Assembly (NCBI RefSeq): GCF_030816155.1
Contig: NZ_JAUSXR010000001.1
Location: 3,224,001-3,288,000, forward strand
From: Arthrobacter woluwensis
GTDB lineage: Bacteria > Actinomycetota > Actinomycetes > Actinomycetales > Micrococcaceae
Reading direction: 5' to 3'
Length of the DNA stretch: 64,000 nt
Part shown: one piece after another, positions 1-8,705 of the stretch
Layout of the letters: each line of letters begins with the position of its first letter
Position numbering within the stretch: position 1 is the stretch's first letter
Position numbers and translations under genes: made by a program
Notes under the pieces: generated by a model
Told to the model about the DNA's origin: nothing
The model's database searches: none
Seen by the model: only the letters and a program-made list of their open reading frames with translations

Positions 1-141
1 CGGAGGAGAGCGAACGACGCCGGAGCGACGAACAGCTCTCCGGGCAGGGTCCCGCGTAGGCGGCGTCCGCCTCCACACCGTTCCGATCACAGCTTGCCGA
101 CTGCAGCTTTCCGGCTGCTGCCTTCCGATCAGGAGATCACC

Positions 142-1230
142 ATGACCGAAGCCACCACCTTCCGCACCGGACGCGGAGTGTCCCGGGAACCGCTCACCGT
201 GGCGTCCCCCGGGCCGGGCCAGGTCCGGGTCGGCATCCGCGCCACCGGCGTCTGCCACTCGGATCTGCACATCGTCAACGGCGACTGGCCCGCGGAGCAG
301 CCCCTGGTCCTGGGGCACGAGGCCGCCGGCGTCGTCGAGGAGACCGGCCCGGGCGTCACCACCGTTCAGCCCGGCGACCATGTGGTGCTGTCCTGGTTCG
401 CCCCGTGCGGACGGTGCGTCAACTGCGCCGCCGGCCGCGGCTGGCTGTGCACCGGCACCACCGCACTCTCCAACACCCTGCCGGACGGCACCACCGCCTT
501 CCGCGACGCCGACGGCGAGCCGCTGTGGCCCTACCTCGGACTCGGCACCTTCACCCCGACGGTCGTCGTGCCCGAGTCGGCCGCGGTCAAGGTCGACGAA
601 CGGCTGCCCTTCACGGTGGGCGCCCTCCTCGGCTGCTCGGTGACCACCGGTGTGGGCGCCGTGCTGAACACCGCCCGGGTGCCCGCCGGAGCGTCCGCCG
701 TCGTGATCGGCTGCGGCGGCGTCGGGCTGTCCGTGGTGATGGGGCTCCGGCTGGCGGGTGCGGACCCGATCATCGCCGTGGACCTCTCCGAGGAGAAACG
801 CGCCAAGGCCCGGGAGCTGGGGGCCACGGTCACCCTGGACCCGCGCGAGACGGACCTGACCGGGTTCGTCACGGAACAGCTCGGAGGCGTGGACTTCGCG
901 TTCGAGGCGATCGGGAACGAGAAGGTCATTGAGACGCTTCCCGGGCTGCTCGCTCCGGGCGGTGCCGCCGTGCTGGTCGGCATGACCCGCATCGGCGCCC
1001 GCGCCAGCATCGACCCGTTCGACCTGGCGGATCAGGGGAAGAGCATCCTGGGGTGCAATTACGGGTCGAGCGTGGCGCAGGTGGACATCCCCCGGCTCGC
1101 ACGGCTCCACCTCGCCGGCCTGCTGCCGCTCGAACGGCTCATCGACCGCGTCCGGCCCCTCTCCGAGGCGGCCGATGCCCTCGAGGACCTGGCGGCCGGA
1201 ACCGGGCTGCGGTCGGTCCTGTCCCCCTGA
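142..1230 (+). CDS. Zinc-dependent alcohol dehydrogenase (MDR family)
   Basis: A medium-chain dehydrogenase/reductase of 362 residues that should oxidise alcohols or thiol-adducts with NAD. It shows the catalytic-zinc region GVCHSDLH, the GHEAAG motif, and the structural-zinc cysteine cluster (CGRCVNCAAGRGWLC). A Rossmann glycine motif VIGCGGVGLS follows near residue 190. The start at 142 is chosen because AGGAG lies at 131-135 and upstream codons show no homology. The layout resembles class III/mycothiol-linked dehydrogenases, but the substrate cannot be told from sequence. It stands alone on the plus strand. Confidence 0.9.
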   Translation: MTEATTFRTGRGVSREPLTVASPGPGQVRVGIRATGVCHSDLHIVNGDWPAEQPLVLGHEAAGVVEETGPGVTTVQPGDHVVLSWFAPCGRCVNCAAGRGWLCTGTTALSNTLPDGTTAFRDADGEPLWPYLGLGTFTPTVVVPESAAVKVDERLPFTVGALLGCSVTTGVGAVLNTARVPAGASAVVIGCGGVGLSVVMGLRLAGADPIIAVDLSEEKRAKARELGATVTLDPRETDLTGFVTEQLGGVDFAFEAIGNEKVIETLPGLLAPGGAAVLVGMTRIGARASIDPFDLADQGKSILGCNYGSSVAQVDIPRLARLHLAGLLPLERLIDRVRPLSEAADALEDLAAGTGLRSVLSP

Positions 1231-1501
1231 CGGGTTCCATGGACCGGACCGACGCCTCAGGCGACCCGCCCCGCTTCCCACCAACGGAGGCGACGGCGGT
1301 CAGATATCTCCGCCACCCAAGCAAGGCCACTCGAGCGGCGGCCGAAGGTGAAGCTCGAAAGAATCCCATTGCTCAACATTTCTCAAGTCGCAATTTCTTA
1401 TTAGACGTGACAGGGTCACATGCTTCAAAATGCCCACAGCGCGGTTTTATACCGGAAGTAGATCGGTCGTTTGCCGATCTCGTCACTTCCAGGAGGTAAG
1501 C
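1231..1501. other. Intergenic region with falling GC content
   Basis: From about 1330 the base composition drops visibly below that of the flanking genes, and it stays lower until about 2410. An excellent ribosome binding site, AGGAGGTAAG (1491-1500), ends the gap. I see no convincing terminator after the dehydrogenase and no clear -35/-10 pair. Confidence 0.4.
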
Positions 1502-2263
1502 GTGCGATCACGTCTAAGACAACTTCTTGCAGTCCTCGCAGTCAGCGCGTGTGCCCTGAGCGGGGCAGCCCCTGCTGTCCAGGCCGCAGGGGCCAATTCC
1601 GATTCTCTCCAGATCGCGACGCAGCAGGCCACCCCGAAAGCCGATCGGGCTACTGTCGCTCAAGTCGCACTGGCCGCCAGGAGCACCTCAAGAGTCGGAC
1701 CAGTCGTTCAATTCAATTACGATGCGGCCCTCAAGTCTGGGGTCGCCGAAGGTATTGCTGACGAATTCGCTGGCGGCATCGTTGCTGGTGGAGGATCCGT
1801 CATCCATGCCCCAGCATCAGCGAGGATCGCGCCGACTTCGCTTAGTTCCGTCGCCGCAGCGATCTCCAATTGTCAGGGACGGAACGGCTTCTCCACCTAC
1901 TGGTGGGGAACCCAGATCCAATTGGATTCCTGCGCCGCGAACGTAGTCACGAACGCCATGTGGGGCGGGGCCGGCGTCGCAGCCATCGCGGGTATCATCT
2001 CTTCTGAAACCGGTATTGGAGGAGCAGCCGGCGCTGTTGCTGCAGCGGCCTTCACCATCGGGGCCGCCGGGCTGGGGTCTGCTCCGCCTGGGGCACCGGG
2101 ATTTACGTCAACCAAGTCTGGGGAGCCGTCCCCGGATGCTGGGCTCAGTAAGTCGTCGAATGGAGGAACCAAATGCTTGATGCATGGAAAAGGTTCGGCA
2201 TTCCGATTCGAATTTGCATCGTCATCGCCCTGTGTTTGCTGCTCGCAGGGGTCACGATCTTGA
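1502..2263 (+). CDS. Secreted bacteriocin-like precursor, apparent C-terminal frameshift
   Basis: GTG start at 1502 directly after AGGAGGTAAG. The product has a clear signal peptide (basic VRSRLRQ, hydrophobic core, cleavage after AVQA). A central region with NCQGRNG and YWWGTQIQLDSC is followed by a glycine/alanine-rich hydrophobic helix (GAGVAAIAGIIS...GAAGAVAAAAF). This build resembles small secreted bacteriocin-like actinobacterial proteins as I recall them. As written the frame runs to 2263 and overlaps the next gene. One base more in GGGG at 2074-2077 would instead give a tail ending GIYVNQVWGAVPGCWAQ with TAA at 2149-2151, just before the next gene's RBS. The true product is probably about 216 residues with four cysteines. 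Function is inferred. Confidence 0.6.
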   Translation: MRSRLRQLLAVLAVSACALSGAAPAVQAAGANSDSLQIATQQATPKADRATVAQVALAARSTSRVGPVVQFNYDAALKSGVAEGIADEFAGGIVAGGGSVIHAPASARIAPTSLSSVAAAISNCQGRNGFSTYWWGTQIQLDSCAANVVTNAMWGGAGVAAIAGIISSETGIGGAAGAVAAAAFTIGAAGLGSAPPGAPGFTSTKSGEPSPDAGLSKSSNGGTKCLMHGKGSAFRFEFASSSPCVCCSQGSRS

Positions 2264-2409
2264 TGACAACCCTGTTCTCCACCGAACACGGTTCGGCGTC
2301 ATTCGATGCTGGAATGGCAGCATCTCGCTGGGTCCTACAAGGGGGCGCGATCCTCGGCTTGCTGACTCTCCTTTACATCCTGATCAGGAGACCGCGAAAG
2401 CAGCCGTAA
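2173..2409 (+). CDS. Small two-helix membrane protein
   Basis: A 78-residue protein with two hydrophobic segments, roughly residues 12-34 and 53-70, and a basic tail RRPRKQP. Its ATG follows GGAGG at 2162-2166. It begins 21 bases after the TAA at 2149-2151 that would end the upstream secreted protein in the restored frame, so the two look like one transcription unit. Small basic membrane proteins beside bacteriocin genes are often immunity proteins. That role is inference from position and build only. Confidence 0.65.
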   Translation: MLDAWKRFGIPIRICIVIALCLLLAGVTILMTTLFSTEHGSASFDAGMAASRWVLQGGAILGLLTLLYILIRRPRKQP

Positions 2410-2503
2410 AGCAGGCTTGGCAGGCAGGGGGTCCCTCCCTGGGTCCAGTCTTACCGGTCAGCGCTCGAAATGGTGACCGCAGGCAGTAGACCACCCCCGC
2501 GCC

Positions 2504-3517
2504 TCAGGCGACCTGCTTCGCTTCCCACCAGCGGAGGACCCGGAGCGCCCGGAAGGTGATCCAGCGCGACGGGAGGCCGGCGCCGTCGTCGAGGGTGAAC
2601 CAGACCCGGCCGCGCAGCTCCTCGTCCAGGAGCCAGCGTCCGTCGGCCTGACGCCGGGACCGCAGATGGTCGATCACAGGGGCCAGCCGGGGATCGGGCG
2701 CGGTGCCGTCCACGAGCGACGCGGCCCGGAGGTGGTCGGCGGCGCGGAGGACGTCGTAGCGCCACCGCCACGGATAGCGGAGGTCCAGATACCCGGGGTC
2801 GGCGGGTTCGCCCGTGCTCTTCCGGCGGAAGAGGCCGCGTTCCAGGAGGTACTCCTCGCCCGCCTGACGCGCCCGCTGGGTCGCCAGGGTGCCCTGCCCG
2901 TGGCGTTCCAGTTCCAGGAGCGCCTCGAGGACGTTGAGGGTGGTGTCGAAGGAGGAGCGCACGGAACCGTTCTCACGCTCACAGTTCCAGCCGCCGTCGG
3001 GCTGCTGTTCGGCGAGCATCCACTCGACGAGAGCGGGAAGCGCGAGACCGAAGTAGACGCCGTCCGCGAGCGTCCTGGCGTTGATGCAGGTGTCCACTTC
3101 GCCGTCCCAGAACCGCTGGCCGTCATGATCCCAGCGGGAGTTCCGGCCCACGAGTTCCACGATCTCCCGGATTCGCGGGGTAGAGGAGTCCAGGCCGAAC
3201 TCGCGCAGCTGCGTGAGGCTGTAGGTGGTGGCGGTCCAGGGCTGCCCCTCCGCCTTCCAATCCGCCGGTGTGAAGCCGTCGGGCACGAACGATCCACCAG
3301 CCCATTGGCCGTCCTCCCCGGCCAGGGCGAGGAGCCTGGCGCCGGCGCCCTCGGTCGCGATCCGCGCCCGTTCGGCCTCCCACACGGAGGCGGGCGCGTC
3401 CAGGAGATCGCGCAGCACCTGCCAGCGCAGCGCGGGGTCGCCGCGCAGGAGCCAGTCGACGACGGCACCGTCGGGGGCCGTGATCTGCTGCTCGCCGTCG
3501 GCATGCTCAGCCGTCAT
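2504..3517 (-). CDS. Squalene-cyclase/prenyltransferase-like alpha-toroid protein
   Basis: A 337-residue protein rich in repeats typical of alpha/alpha toroids: LRWQVLRDL, QQPDGGWNCE, RSRRQADGRWLLDEE. The QxDGxW pattern recalls the QW motifs of terpene cyclases. It lacks the DxDD or DxDDTA catalytic motif and is half the usual cyclase length, so it is probably not a cyclase. Proteins like this are common in actinobacteria and mostly annotated as hypothetical. The start at 3517 (MTAEHADGE) is preferred over 3586, where the extra 23 residues are low-complexity and arginine-rich. Function unknown. Confidence 0.75.
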   Translation of the reverse strand: MTAEHADGEQQITAPDGAVVDWLLRGDPALRWQVLRDLLDAPASVWEAERARIATEGAGARLLALAGEDGQWAGGSFVPDGFTPADWKAEGQPWTATTYSLTQLREFGLDSSTPRIREIVELVGRNSRWDHDGQRFWDGEVDTCINARTLADGVYFGLALPALVEWMLAEQQPDGGWNCERENGSVRSSFDTTLNVLEALLELERHGQGTLATQRARQAGEEYLLERGLFRRKSTGEPADPGYLDLRYPWRWRYDVLRAADHLRAASLVDGTAPDPRLAPVIDHLRSRRQADGRWLLDEELRGRVWFTLDDGAGLPSRWITFRALRVLRWWEAKQVA

Positions 3518-3609
3518 CGCCGCACCGTCCCTTCCGAAGTTCGCCGCCGCGGAACCCGATGGCCCGCGACGGCGGGGACGCTCCACCCCCTGCCCAGAGC
3601 GTCCCCTGC

Positions 3610-3663
3610 CGATCAGCTGATGCTGGTCAGCTGAGACCGATCAGCCGAGACCGGTCAGCTCAG
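3610..3663. repeat. Four imperfect tandem copies of a ~14-base unit
   Basis: The unit is approximately CGATCAGCTGAGAC. It recurs with small changes four times, and the last copy overlaps the stop codon of the osmoprotectant binding-protein gene. It may be a slippage product; no function is evident. Confidence 0.5.
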
Positions 3664-4566
3664 GCCTTTGTCCTTGAGCCAGGCCGTGGCGATCTCGGCG
3701 GGCTGGCGCTTGTCCACCGTGCTCTGGACGTTCAGCTTCACCAGTTCCTCGGTGGTCAGCTTCGCGCTGATCGCGTTGATCACCTTGGAGATCTTCCCGG
3801 AGACGGCCTCACTCGCGATCGGCACCACGTTGGAGGACAGGATCATGTTCTTCGGATCCTTCAGCGCGACCAGGTCGCCCTTTTCGAACGCCGGATCCGC
3901 CGAGTAGATGTCCGCCACCTGCACCGTCCCGGCACGCAGCGCGTCCAGGGTGGTGGGGCCGGTCGCGGAGAAGGCGAGGTCCACGCCGTACTGGGTCTTC
4001 GCGGCTGCGGGGCCGTACGGGCGCTTCTCGAACTCCGGTGCGCCGCCGATCGTGACCTTGCCCTCCACCTTGCTCAGGTCCGCGATCGTCTGGAGACCGT
4101 ACTTGTCGGCGGTCGCCTTGGTCACCGTGTAGGTGTCCTGGTCCGCGGCCTGGGCGTAGTCGAGCGCCACGAGACCCTTGGGCAGGGCCTTCTTCAGCTC
4201 GGCGTAGACGTCGGCGGGGCTGGTCGAAGCGGCCTTGCCCTGCAGGAACTCCAGGAGGTTCCCCGTGTACTCGGGGAACAGGCTGATCGCCCCGGACTTC
4301 ACGTCGCCCATGTACGCGTCGCGCTGGCCGATGTTGAACCGGCGCTCCACCTTCTGGCCGTCCTTCTCGAGTCCCTGAGCGTAGATCTCGGCGATGATCT
4401 CGTTCGAGTAGTACGCCTGCGACCCGACGACGATCTTGTCCCCGGAGCCGCCTCCCGCGCTGCTGGGCTGGTCCAGCGGGTTGCCGGAACCGCACGCGCT
4501 GAGGGCGAGGGTGACGGCGAGCGCGGCGCCGGCCGCGGCGATCCTGGCGATGCGAGCAGTGAACAT
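3655..4566 (-). CDS. Osmoprotectant ABC transporter, substrate-binding lipoprotein
   Basis: A 303-residue extracytoplasmic lipoprotein of the OpuAC/OpuCC glycine betaine-choline binding family. It has a signal peptide with lipobox LSAC (Cys25), then IVVGSQAYYSNEIIAEIYAQ and LFPEYTGNLL, which match the start of lobe 1 and the ligand region of OpuCC-like proteins. It would deliver quaternary amines to the two permeases encoded just upstream. The ATG at 4566 is preferred over GTG 4584 because AGAGGA sits between them as a ribosome site. It is last in a four-gene transporter operon. Confidence 0.9.
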   Translation of the reverse strand: MFTARIARIAAAGAALAVTLALSACGSGNPLDQPSSAGGGSGDKIVVGSQAYYSNEIIAEIYAQGLEKDGQKVERRFNIGQRDAYMGDVKSGAISLFPEYTGNLLEFLQGKAASTSPADVYAELKKALPKGLVALDYAQAADQDTYTVTKATADKYGLQTIADLSKVEGKVTIGGAPEFEKRPYGPAAAKTQYGVDLAFSATGPTTLDALRAGTVQVADIYSADPAFEKGDLVALKDPKNMILSSNVVPIASEAVSGKISKVINAISAKLTTEELVKLNVQSTVDKRQPAEIATAWLKDKGLS

Positions 4567-4600
4567 GGTGGTTCCTCTCTTCACTTCCTCACGCGGAGTT

Positions 4601-5368
4601 TCACTCGGCGTGCTGTCTGGACGCGGCTGGGGTGTTCAGCCGGACGCGGGATGACGTGCGACGGCGCGCACGGGGTTCGGCCTCCTGACGCCCGCCGCCG
4701 GACGCGCGGACCCCGGCGGGGACGGCGGCGCGCTGAGCCAGGGCGAACAGGAGGTCGACGATCAGGGCGAGGACGGCCACCAGCAGGGCGCCGGCCAGCA
4801 CCTGATCGAAGCGGCGCAGCGGGATGCCCTGGATGATGGGCCAGCCGAGACCGCCCAGATTGACGTAGGCGGCGATGGTGACCGTGGCGATGACCTGGAG
4901 CGTGGCTGCACGGAGCCCGCCGATGAGCAGTGGCAGCCCGAGGCGGAACTCCACCTTCCAGAACACCTGCCACGGGGTCATGCCCATGGCCTTGGCGGCG
5001 TCGATCACGCGGCGGTCGATCGCCTCGATCCCCGTGTACGCGCCGGCCAGGAGGGACGGGATGCCGAGCAGCACGAATGTCACGAGGGCGGCGGCCGGGA
5101 CCTGCAGCACGCCGAACAGGAGCACCAGCAGGATGAGCAGGCCGAACGACGGGATCGCCCGGGCGGCGCCGGAGATCGCGACGGCCACCTCACGCCCGCG
5201 CCCCGTGTGGCCGATGAGCCAGCCGGCAGGCACCGCCACGACGGCGGCGATCAGCACGGACAGCGCCGTGTACAGGAGGTGCTGCCCGAGGAGGGTGGGG
5301 AGCGCGTAGGTGCCGGTCCACTGCGCGGGATCGGTCAGCCAACGGACCGCATCGGCGAAGAGGTTCAT
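4601..5368 (-). CDS. Osmoprotectant ABC transporter, permease 2
   Basis: A 255-residue inner-membrane permease of the BPD transporter family, with about five or six hydrophobic helices. The cytoplasmic coupling loop appears as AAKAMGMTPWQVFWKVEFRL, close to the EAA consensus of OpuC-type permeases. Its ATG overlaps the stop of the preceding permease gene (ATGA at 5365-5368), which indicates translational coupling. It pairs with the other permease to form the membrane channel. A poorly conserved arginine-rich C-terminus extends beyond the last helix. Confidence 0.9.
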   Translation of the reverse strand: MNLFADAVRWLTDPAQWTGTYALPTLLGQHLLYTALSVLIAAVVAVPAGWLIGHTGRGREVAVAISGAARAIPSFGLLILLVLLFGVLQVPAAALVTFVLLGIPSLLAGAYTGIEAIDRRVIDAAKAMGMTPWQVFWKVEFRLGLPLLIGGLRAATLQVIATVTIAAYVNLGGLGWPIIQGIPLRRFDQVLAGALLVAVLALIVDLLFALAQRAAVPAGVRASGGGRQEAEPRARRRTSSRVRLNTPAASRQHAE

Positions 5369-6051
5369 GCGGACACCTCCGCCGGCTCGGTGGCCCGCGG
5401 GCGCTTCGCCCGGCCGCTCGTGGCACGCTGCCAGGGCATGAGCAGGCGCCCCAGAAGCACCAGGACCACGTCCACGACCACCGCCAGGATCACCACGGCC
5501 GCGACTCCGGCGAACACCTCTTCGATGAGCCGGCGGTCCAGCCCGTTGGTGAAGAGGTACCCCAGATTGTTGACCCCGATCAGGGTGCCCACCGTGGCGA
5601 GGGCGATCGTGCTGACCGCCGCCACACGCACCCCGGCGAGGATCACGGGGGCGGCGAGGGGCAGTTCCACCGTCCAGAAGCGGCGCGCCGGCGCGTACCC
5701 CATGGCGGTGGCGGCACGGCGCACGTCCGGGTCCACGGCGTCGAGGCCGTCCGCCACGGAGCGCACCAGGATGGCGACGGCATAGATGGTGAGCGCTGTG
5801 ACGAGATTGGCCTCGTTGGTGGCCGGGTAGCCGAAGAGCGCCGGCAGCAGGATGAGCAGGGCGAGCGACGGGATCGTGTAGAGCAGCCCGGTCAGCAGGA
5901 TGACGGGCCCGCGGACGAGCCGGTATCGCCAGGCGAATCGGCCCAGCGGGACCGCCACTACGATGCCGAGGGCGAGGGCGATGACGCTCTGCCGCAGATG
6001 CACTCCGGTCAGGTTGAGGATCAGCCCCAGGTTGTCGAGGATCCAGGTCAC
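5365..6051 (-). CDS. Osmoprotectant ABC transporter, permease 1
   Basis: A 228-residue permease homologous to permease 2, with coupling loop AATAMGYAPARRFWTVELPL. Translation most likely begins at GTG 6051 (VTWILDNLGLILNL), one base after the ATPase stop codon at 6053-6055. An open frame continues upstream to 6354, but it lies wholly inside the ATPase gene and is a shadow. The gene overlaps the next permease by four bases. Confidence 0.88.
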   Translation of the reverse strand: MTWILDNLGLILNLTGVHLRQSVIALALGIVVAVPLGRFAWRYRLVRGPVILLTGLLYTIPSLALLILLPALFGYPATNEANLVTALTIYAVAILVRSVADGLDAVDPDVRRAATAMGYAPARRFWTVELPLAAPVILAGVRVAAVSTIALATVGTLIGVNNLGYLFTNGLDRRLIEEVFAGVAAVVILAVVVDVVLVLLGRLLMPWQRATSGRAKRPRATEPAEVSA

Positions 6052-6052
6052 G

Positions 6053-6934
6053 TCAGCCGCCGGTCCCGCCGCCCGGCGCCACGGACGGGGCGGTTCCGCC
6101 CACGGCTCCGGACGTCGCCGGGGCATCCACGAGCGCTCCCTGGGCCCGCCCGGTCGCGTCGACCACCACGGTGCCCTCGGGAGTCTCGACCAGGCGCAGG
6201 GCGCGCTTGCCCCGGTCCGCGCCGATGAAGGCGGCCACGAAGTCGTCGGCAGGATTCGCGATGATCTCCTCGGGAGTGCCTTCCTGCACGATCTGCGCGC
6301 CGGCGCCAAGGATGACGATGCGGTCGCCGAGCAGGAACGCCTCGTCGATGTCATGGGTCACGAACACCACGGTCTTGCCGAGTTCGGACTGGAGGCGCAG
6401 GAGTTCCTGCTGGAGCTCGGCGCGGACGATCGGATCCACCGCACCGAACGGCTCGTCCATGAGCAGGATGTTCGGGTCTGCCGCGAGACCGCGGGCCACG
6501 CCGACCCTCTGCTGCTGCCCGCCGGACAGCTGGCTCGGGTACCGGTCCGCGAGCTTCTGGGAGAGGCCCACGGTGTCCAGCATCTCGCGGGCGCGCGCGT
6601 GGGCGTCGGCCCGGGAGGCCCCGTTGAGCCGCATGACGGTGGCGACGTTGTCCAGCACCGTGAAATGCGGCATCAGGCCGGAATTCTGCATGACGTAGCC
6701 GATGCCACGCCGCAGGGCCACGGGGTCACGGTCCAGGACGCTTTCGCCGTCGATCTCCACGGTGCCGGAGCTCGGCTCCACCATGCGGTTGATCATGCGG
6801 AGCAGGGTGGTCTTGCCCGATCCGGAGGAGCCCACCAGGACGGTCGTCTGACGGGGCGGGATGACCAGGTTGAAGCCGTCCACGGCGAGCGTGCCGTCGG
6901 GGAAGGTCTTGGAGACGGAGCGGAATTCGATCAT
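6053..6934 (-). CDS. Osmoprotectant ABC transporter, ATP-binding protein
   Basis: A 293-residue ATPase with Walker A VGSSGSGKTT, signature LSGGQQQRVG, Walker B ILLMDEP and H-loop FVTHD. The start at 6934 (MIEFRSVSK) matches family N-termini. Unlike OpuAA/OpuCA it lacks a full pair of C-terminal CBS domains; only about 55 residues, ending in a glycine-rich tail, follow the ATPase core. There is no good ribosome site of its own. The ATG overlaps the stop of a short upstream ORF (ATGA at 6931-6934), suggesting coupling. Confidence 0.9.
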   Translation of the reverse strand: MIEFRSVSKTFPDGTLAVDGFNLVIPPRQTTVLVGSSGSGKTTLLRMINRMVEPSSGTVEIDGESVLDRDPVALRRGIGYVMQNSGLMPHFTVLDNVATVMRLNGASRADAHARAREMLDTVGLSQKLADRYPSQLSGGQQQRVGVARGLAADPNILLMDEPFGAVDPIVRAELQQELLRLQSELGKTVVFVTHDIDEAFLLGDRIVILGAGAQIVQEGTPEEIIANPADDFVAAFIGADRGKRALRLVETPEGTVVVDATGRAQGALVDAPATSGAVGGTAPSVAPGGGTGG

Positions 6935-7092
6935 CGTCCGGCCCGCCCCCGGTCTCCGGCGAGCGCCGGGACGTCGGGACACGCCGGCGCGGCGGCCCGT
7001 GTGGTCTCGGCGCGCGCGACGGCGGCCCGCGGCTCAGCCACGCTGCCGGCGGACCCGTGCGGGCGGCCGTTTCCTGCGAATTCGGTGTGCAT
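6931..7092 (-). CDS. Possible 53-residue leader ORF coupled to the osmoprotectant operon
   Basis: An ATG at 7092 lies a few bases after a strong purine-rich site (GGAGAAGGAAGA), and the frame ends in TGA overlapping the ATPase ATG as ATGA. The peptide is rich in Ala, Arg, Gly and Pro, with no recognisable domain or signal. It may be a real small protein or only a leader that carries ribosomes to the weakly initiated ATPase gene. The overlap and the ribosome site are seen directly; expression is inferred. Confidence 0.4.
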   Translation of the reverse strand: MHTEFAGNGRPHGSAGSVAEPRAAVARAETTRAAAPACPDVPALAGDRGRAGR

Positions 7093-7158
7093 GATCTTCC
7101 TTCTCCCGTGTCCTTCCGACACTACGGTGAGCCTCTGACACTCTTCGGAGCCGACCCC

Positions 7159-8577
7159 TCAGGCGGATTGCCGCCCGTACGATTCGAGGAGCCGCAGCCA
7201 GACCTCACTCAGCGTCGGGTAGGACGGAACGGCGTGCCAGAGGCGCTTCACGGGCACCTCGCCCACCACCGCGATGGCAGCGGCGTGAATCAGCTCGGCC
7301 ACGTCAGGCCCCACGAACGTCACCCCGAGGAGCACCTGGCGATCCTCGTCCACCACGATGCGGGCGCGGCCCTGGTAGCCGTCCTCGTGCAGGGAGGCCC
7401 CCGCCACGGAGGAGAACTCGACGTCCACGGCCCGCACCCGGCGCCCCGAATCACGGGCTTCCGCTTCGGTGAGCCCCACGGCGGCGACCTCCGGCTCGGA
7501 GAAGATGACCTGCGGCACCGCGGCGTGATCGGCGGTGGCGACGTGGCGGCCCCACGCGCCGTCGTCGATCGGCTGACCCTGCGCACGCGCCGCGATCACG
7601 TCCCCGGCAGCCCGCGCCTGGTACTTGCCCTGATGGGTGAGGAGCACACGGCCGTTGACGTCGCCCACCGCGTAGAGCCAGTCCACGCCCGTCACGCGCA
7701 GCGTGTCATCGACGGCGACGGAAGCACCCGGCTCCAGCCCCACCGTTTCCAGCCCGATATCGCTGCTGCGCGGCTTCCGGCCGGTGGCCACGAGGATCTC
7801 GGCGGCGCGCACGTCGCCGGCGTCGGTGCGGACGGTCACGCCCTCGTCGTCGCGCTCCACGGACAGGGTCTTCACGTCCAGGCGCACGTCCACGCCGAGG
7901 TCCCGCAGCCCGTCGGCCACCAGGTCCCCGGCGAACGGCTCCACCGAGCCGAGCAGCCCGCTCCGCGCCAGCAGCGTGACCTGCGAGCCCAGCGCGGCGT
8001 AGGCCGTCGCCATCTCGACCGCCACGACGCCGCCTCCCACCACCACGAGGGAATCCGGCACCTCCTGGGCACTCGTCGCCTCGCGGCTGGTCCAGGGCTT
8101 GGCCTCGCGCAGACCGGGGATCCCGGGAACCGCGGCGTCGGAACCGGTGCTCAGCACGACGGCGTGGCGGGCCGTGAGCGTGCGCTCCTCGCCGTCCGGC
8201 GTCGTGACGGTCACCCGGCGCTCACCGCTGAGGCGCCCGTGCCCGCGGACCAGATCGATCCCGGCCGAGTCGAGCCAGGACACCTGCCCGTCGTCCTTCC
8301 AGTGGCTCGTGAACGAGTCACGCCGGTCCAGAACGGCGCGGATGTCGAGGTCGCCCGTGACGGCTTCGGCGCTGCCGGGCACCTTCCGGGCAGCCCGCAG
8401 CGCCTGCGGGGACCGGAGCAATGCCTTCGACGGCATGCAAGCCCAGTAGGAACACTCTCCCCCGACCAGTTCGCTCTCCACGATCACGGCCGTGAGGCCA
8501 CCCTGGACGGCCCGGTCGGCCACGTTCTCGCCCACGGGGCCACCGCCCAACACGATCAGGTCATACTCGTCACTCAT
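7159..8577 (-). CDS. Pyridine nucleotide-disulfide oxidoreductase (LpdA/quinone reductase-like)
   Basis: A 472-residue FAD/NAD(P) flavoprotein of the dihydrolipoamide dehydrogenase superfamily. It shows FAD motif LIVLGGGPVGENVA, the redox pair in GGECSYWACMPSK (C-x4-C), a second Rossmann motif VVVGGGVVAVEMA, and ATGRKP. In true lipoamide dehydrogenases the C-terminus reads HAHPTLSE; here it reads PSYPTLSE, so the base-acting histidine is a tyrosine. That makes genuine E3 activity doubtful. The mycobacterial LpdA group (Rv3303c) is a plausible relative. The start at 8577 follows GGGGAGG. Confidence 0.85.
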   Translation of the reverse strand: MSDEYDLIVLGGGPVGENVADRAVQGGLTAVIVESELVGGECSYWACMPSKALLRSPQALRAARKVPGSAEAVTGDLDIRAVLDRRDSFTSHWKDDGQVSWLDSAGIDLVRGHGRLSGERRVTVTTPDGEERTLTARHAVVLSTGSDAAVPGIPGLREAKPWTSREATSAQEVPDSLVVVGGGVVAVEMATAYAALGSQVTLLARSGLLGSVEPFAGDLVADGLRDLGVDVRLDVKTLSVERDDEGVTVRTDAGDVRAAEILVATGRKPRSSDIGLETVGLEPGASVAVDDTLRVTGVDWLYAVGDVNGRVLLTHQGKYQARAAGDVIAARAQGQPIDDGAWGRHVATADHAAVPQVIFSEPEVAAVGLTEAEARDSGRRVRAVDVEFSSVAGASLHEDGYQGRARIVVDEDRQVLLGVTFVGPDVAELIHAAAIAVVGEVPVKRLWHAVPSYPTLSEVWLRLLESYGRQSA

Positions 8578-8705
8578 GCGCAGCGCCGCCTCCCCGGTTC
8601 GCGTGGTCTCTCCACTCAAGCCGATCCGCTCACCGCGCGTCAACCACCCATGACGAAACCGCAGTTCAGAGGCCCCTTCCGAGCGCCTTCCGGGCTCGTC
8701 CGGGG

